Source: Bacteroidaceae bacterium
GTDB taxonomy: Bacteria > Bacteroidota > Bacteroidia > Bacteroidales > Bacteroidaceae
Assembly (NCBI GenBank): GCA_024401115.1
Contig: JAKSLP010000021.1
Span: 1 to 45,453, forward strand
Reading direction: 5' to 3'
DNA length: 45,453 nt
The notes beneath the pieces are model-generated. The model was given only the letters and a program-made list of their open reading frames with translations. It was not told the DNA's origin and made no database searches. How positions within the stretch are numbered: position 1 is the first letter of the stretch; the number at the start of each line of letters is the position of its first letter. Below, one piece after another: positions 44,088 through 45,453 of this stretch. The position numbers and the translations under genes are program-made.

Positions 44088-44393
44088 TTATGAAATAGGC
44101 TTTAATTCGATGGTTAATCCCATTGCAGAAATGATCCGGTAGAATGTGGCAATAGTAGGTACAGTCAGGCCTCTTTCCAATCGGGAGATGTACCCTTTAC
44201 TGGCACCGATGCGTTCTGCCAATGCCTCCTGTGTCAATCCGGCATTCTTCCGGGCGTCAAGAAGTATTTGAGCATTGTATTCCTGCCAGGCTATATCCTC
44301 TGCTTTTTTACGAGATTCGGTACCAGGCGCACCAAAGATGGTGTCCAAATCAGCACTAACGTCGTAGAGTTCATTTTTCTTCTTTGTTGTCAT
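44088..44393 (-). CDS. higA: HigA-type XRE antitoxin
   Basis: 101 residues. The N-terminal half is charged and probably wraps the toxin. Residues about 40-100 are an XRE helix-turn-helix: DARKNAGLTQEALAERIGAS with recognition helix KGYISRLERG. It neutralises HigB and usually represses the operon. It overlaps the higB 3' end by 23 bp (toxin-first order, as in HigBA). The stop is followed leftward by the hairpin at 44048-44077. Confidence 0.88.
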   Translation of the reverse strand: MTTKKKNELYDVSADLDTIFGAPGTESRKKAEDIAWQEYNAQILLDARKNAGLTQEALAERIGASKGYISRLERGLTVPTIATFYRIISAMGLTIELKPIS

Positions 44394-44706
44394 AATACTC
44401 CTTTTTTAATTTTAATGCCTTTTCTATATCTGCGTTTCTTAACTTCTGGGTTTTCTTTCTAATCCCGTTAAACAGAATAACTAAAGTGTCCCCATCATAG
44501 CAGAAGAATATCCGAAACTCATTGGATAAATGTGTGACTCGAAATTCGTATACCCCATCCTTTACGTACTTGATGTAGTGTATGGGGATTCTCTCGTTAT
44601 TGGTAAACAGCAACAAAGATCGTAAAATCTTCATCCTTTCTGCTTCAGATAGTGAGGCCATGAAGTCGCTGTAATATTTACCATACGCTTTAATTCTTCT
44701 TACCAT
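44371..44706 (-). CDS. higB: HigB/RelE-type mRNA interferase toxin
   Basis: 111 residues of the Gp49/HigB family: RRIKAYGKYYSDFMASL, GVYEFRVTHLSNEFRIFF, LVILFNGIRKKTQKL and KALKLKKEYY. These ribosome-dependent endonucleases cut mRNA when the antitoxin is lost. The start at 44706 is chosen because family members begin at this point; the longer frame (44775) adds unrelated sequence. A full promoter match (44710-44739) ends only four bases before the ATG, so the mRNA would be leaderless or nearly so. Confidence 0.87.
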   Translation of the reverse strand: MVRRIKAYGKYYSDFMASLSEAERMKILRSLLLFTNNERIPIHYIKYVKDGVYEFRVTHLSNEFRIFFCYDGDTLVILFNGIRKKTQKLRNADIEKALKLKKEYYDNKEEK

Positions 44707-44995
44707 CTGCAAAATTACAAAAGTTATACAACTGTGCAACAAAATCCGCATTTTTAACAGAAAATTTGCTCCCAAAAGGCAAATTACATGGATTTTTTAG
44801 GATGCAATCATTGATTGCTCCTTTGCATACTACTAATTCTCTAAAGGTTTTCTGATTTCCAATTGCTGGATTCAGGGCAAGCTGATAAATCGTATCAGCT
44901 AGTTTTTCTTGAGCAAAATGTTCAAAAAAGACTGCGGATTTCTGTGATAAGCTATGCACATGTGCCCTCTTATCTGAATGCTTGTAATAAGCCAT
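44690..44995 (-). CDS. unknown ORF upstream of higB
   Basis: A 101-residue frame starting AYYKHSDKRAHVHSLSQK after the Met, ending FCNFADGKKN. It is not recognised; no membrane segment, no catalytic motif, three Cys in the second half. Support comes from a full promoter match (45007-45038) that would start transcription about 7 nt before its ATG. It overlaps the higB start by 17 bp and contains the higB promoter. It may be a third component of the module, a relic, or a chance frame. Confidence 0.4.
   Translation of the reverse strand: MAYYKHSDKRAHVHSLSQKSAVFFEHFAQEKLADTIYQLALNPAIGNQKTFRELVVCKGAINDCILKNPCNLPFGSKFSVKNADFVAQLYNFCNFADGKKN
44710..44739 (-). promoter_or_regulatory. higBA promoter
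   Basis: Leftward TTG (44739-44737), 19 bp, TAATTTTG (44717-44710). The expected transcription start falls on or within two bases of the higB ATG. Confidence 0.65.
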
Positions 44996-45006
44996 AAGTC
45001 TTGATG

Positions 45007-45038
45007 CAAAAATACAGCTTATTTTTCTAATGGACAAA
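45007..45038 (-). promoter_or_regulatory. promoter of the ORF upstream of higB
   Basis: Leftward TTTG (45038-45035), 20 bp, TATTTTTG (45014-45007). Full consensus; the start codon lies 12 bp after the element. Confidence 0.65.
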
Positions 45039-45077
45039 ATCTTGTTTTAGATTTTAAATAGGGCGGAAGAAAAATCA

Positions 45078-45345
45078 TTTCGTGGCCCTTCCCTGTGGCC
45101 GATACAACGTGGAACTGAACTACAGCGTCCGCTACAAGAAGTTTGTTCCCACCATCATCCTCCAGAAAGGAAAGGACTACAAGTTCCACCGCGGCACTAA
45201 GCCCAAGCATGCCAAAGGCATCATCCTGGGCAAGAACACCCGCACCGGTTGGATTGAGGATTCATCCCACATCGTCAGCTCCTTTACCAAGTTGATCTCC
45301 AAGGCCATTCGTAGGAACGAGAATGTGATATTGGTAATCAAATAA
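45078..45345 (+). pseudogene. DUF5675-like gene end, copy 2 (5'-truncated)
   Basis: The homologous stretch encodes FVALPCGRYNVELNYSVRYK to NVILVIK, TAA at 45343-45345. A GTG at 45082 is the only plausible start and gives 87 residues. The frame closes upstream at 45055-45057. Compared with copy 1 the first 60 codons differ almost only at synonymous sites, while the last 25 codons also carry amino-acid changes. It is 5'-truncated like copy 1. Confidence 0.5.
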
Positions 45346-45453
45346 CCCCCAAAGCATACCGGCGGGTATGCCTCTCTGGAAAGAGAAAACACTTTTTCAT
45401 TGATAGCAGCGGAATCAATGTACCACCCGTATCACTTTGAAATGTACCTTTCA
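45346..45453. other. window end: hairpin, no gene seen
   Basis: A 7-bp stem GCATACC/GGTATGC (45354-45371) with loop GGCG follows the copy-2 stop, in the place where copy 1 also has a hairpin, but the sequences differ. Nothing else is recognised up to the window edge. Confidence 0.5.

Overview
The window looks like chromosomal DNA of a Bacteroidales bacterium, most likely near Prevotella/Bacteroides; the genus is not proven. The evidence is a set of families largely confined to Bacteroidota (DUF4293, DUF4494, DUF4286, DUF4923, PorT-type barrels, the short omega-like protein), an atpDC-x-BEFHAG ATP synthase order, a 78-residue epsilon subunit, and repeated matches to the Bacteroidota promoter (TTTG or TTG, 19-21 bp, then TAnnTTTG). 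Several of these promoter matches decide start codons.

Layout. 1-90: end of a 5S rRNA gene and its terminator. 0.1-16.7 kb: housekeeping genes. uvrB; bamD with an omega-like gene and DUF4293; a PorT barrel with a LysM/PBP1 protein; uvrA with DUF4923; an acyl-CoA ligase; a YggS PLP protein with DUF4494; a membrane-anchored kinase-fold protein with a ruined DFG motif; an aminotransferase with a LolC/E-type permease. 16.7-23.9 kb: one leftward operon, hisH-hisA-hisF-hisIE-ftsE-lysC-lysA-GT2, read from a single strong promoter. It joins histidine synthesis, both ends of the lysine/DAP pathway, a FtsE ATPase and a glycosyltransferase. 24-26.4 kb: DUF4286-ruvC-ModF-like ABC ATPase. 26.5-27 kb: tRNA-Gly(CCC) followed 24 nt later by a single-domain response regulator that seems to depend on the tRNA promoter. 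27.1-36.6 kb: nhaD, pfkA and the whole F-type ATP synthase on one strand. 36.9-41 kb: a small membrane protein, an anaerobic sulfatase-maturating enzyme and a large GH43-type lipoprotein. Copies of a palindromic interspersed repeat lie between genes here and inside the atp operon.

41.0-45.45 kb is an accessory, partly ruined region. About 600 bp without a gene carry four unrelated short-repeat families (10-bp units, 11-bp units, an octamer, and 12-bp palindromes exactly 23 bp apart). Then come a 5'-truncated DUF2442-HTH gene, an AAA ATPase of the AAA_14/DUF4143 type preceded by three inverted repeats spaced exactly 32 bp, a radical-SAM gene fragment, and a leftward module (unknown ORF-higB-higA) between two roughly 90% identical, 5'-truncated DUF5675-like gene ends.

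The most unusual points are the repeat cluster at 41.07-41.58 kb, the 32-bp-spaced inverted repeats before the AAA gene, the toxin-antitoxin module between duplicated gene ends, the predicted pseudokinase, and the tRNA-response regulator unit. No database search was possible; family names come from recognised motifs and remembered family architecture.
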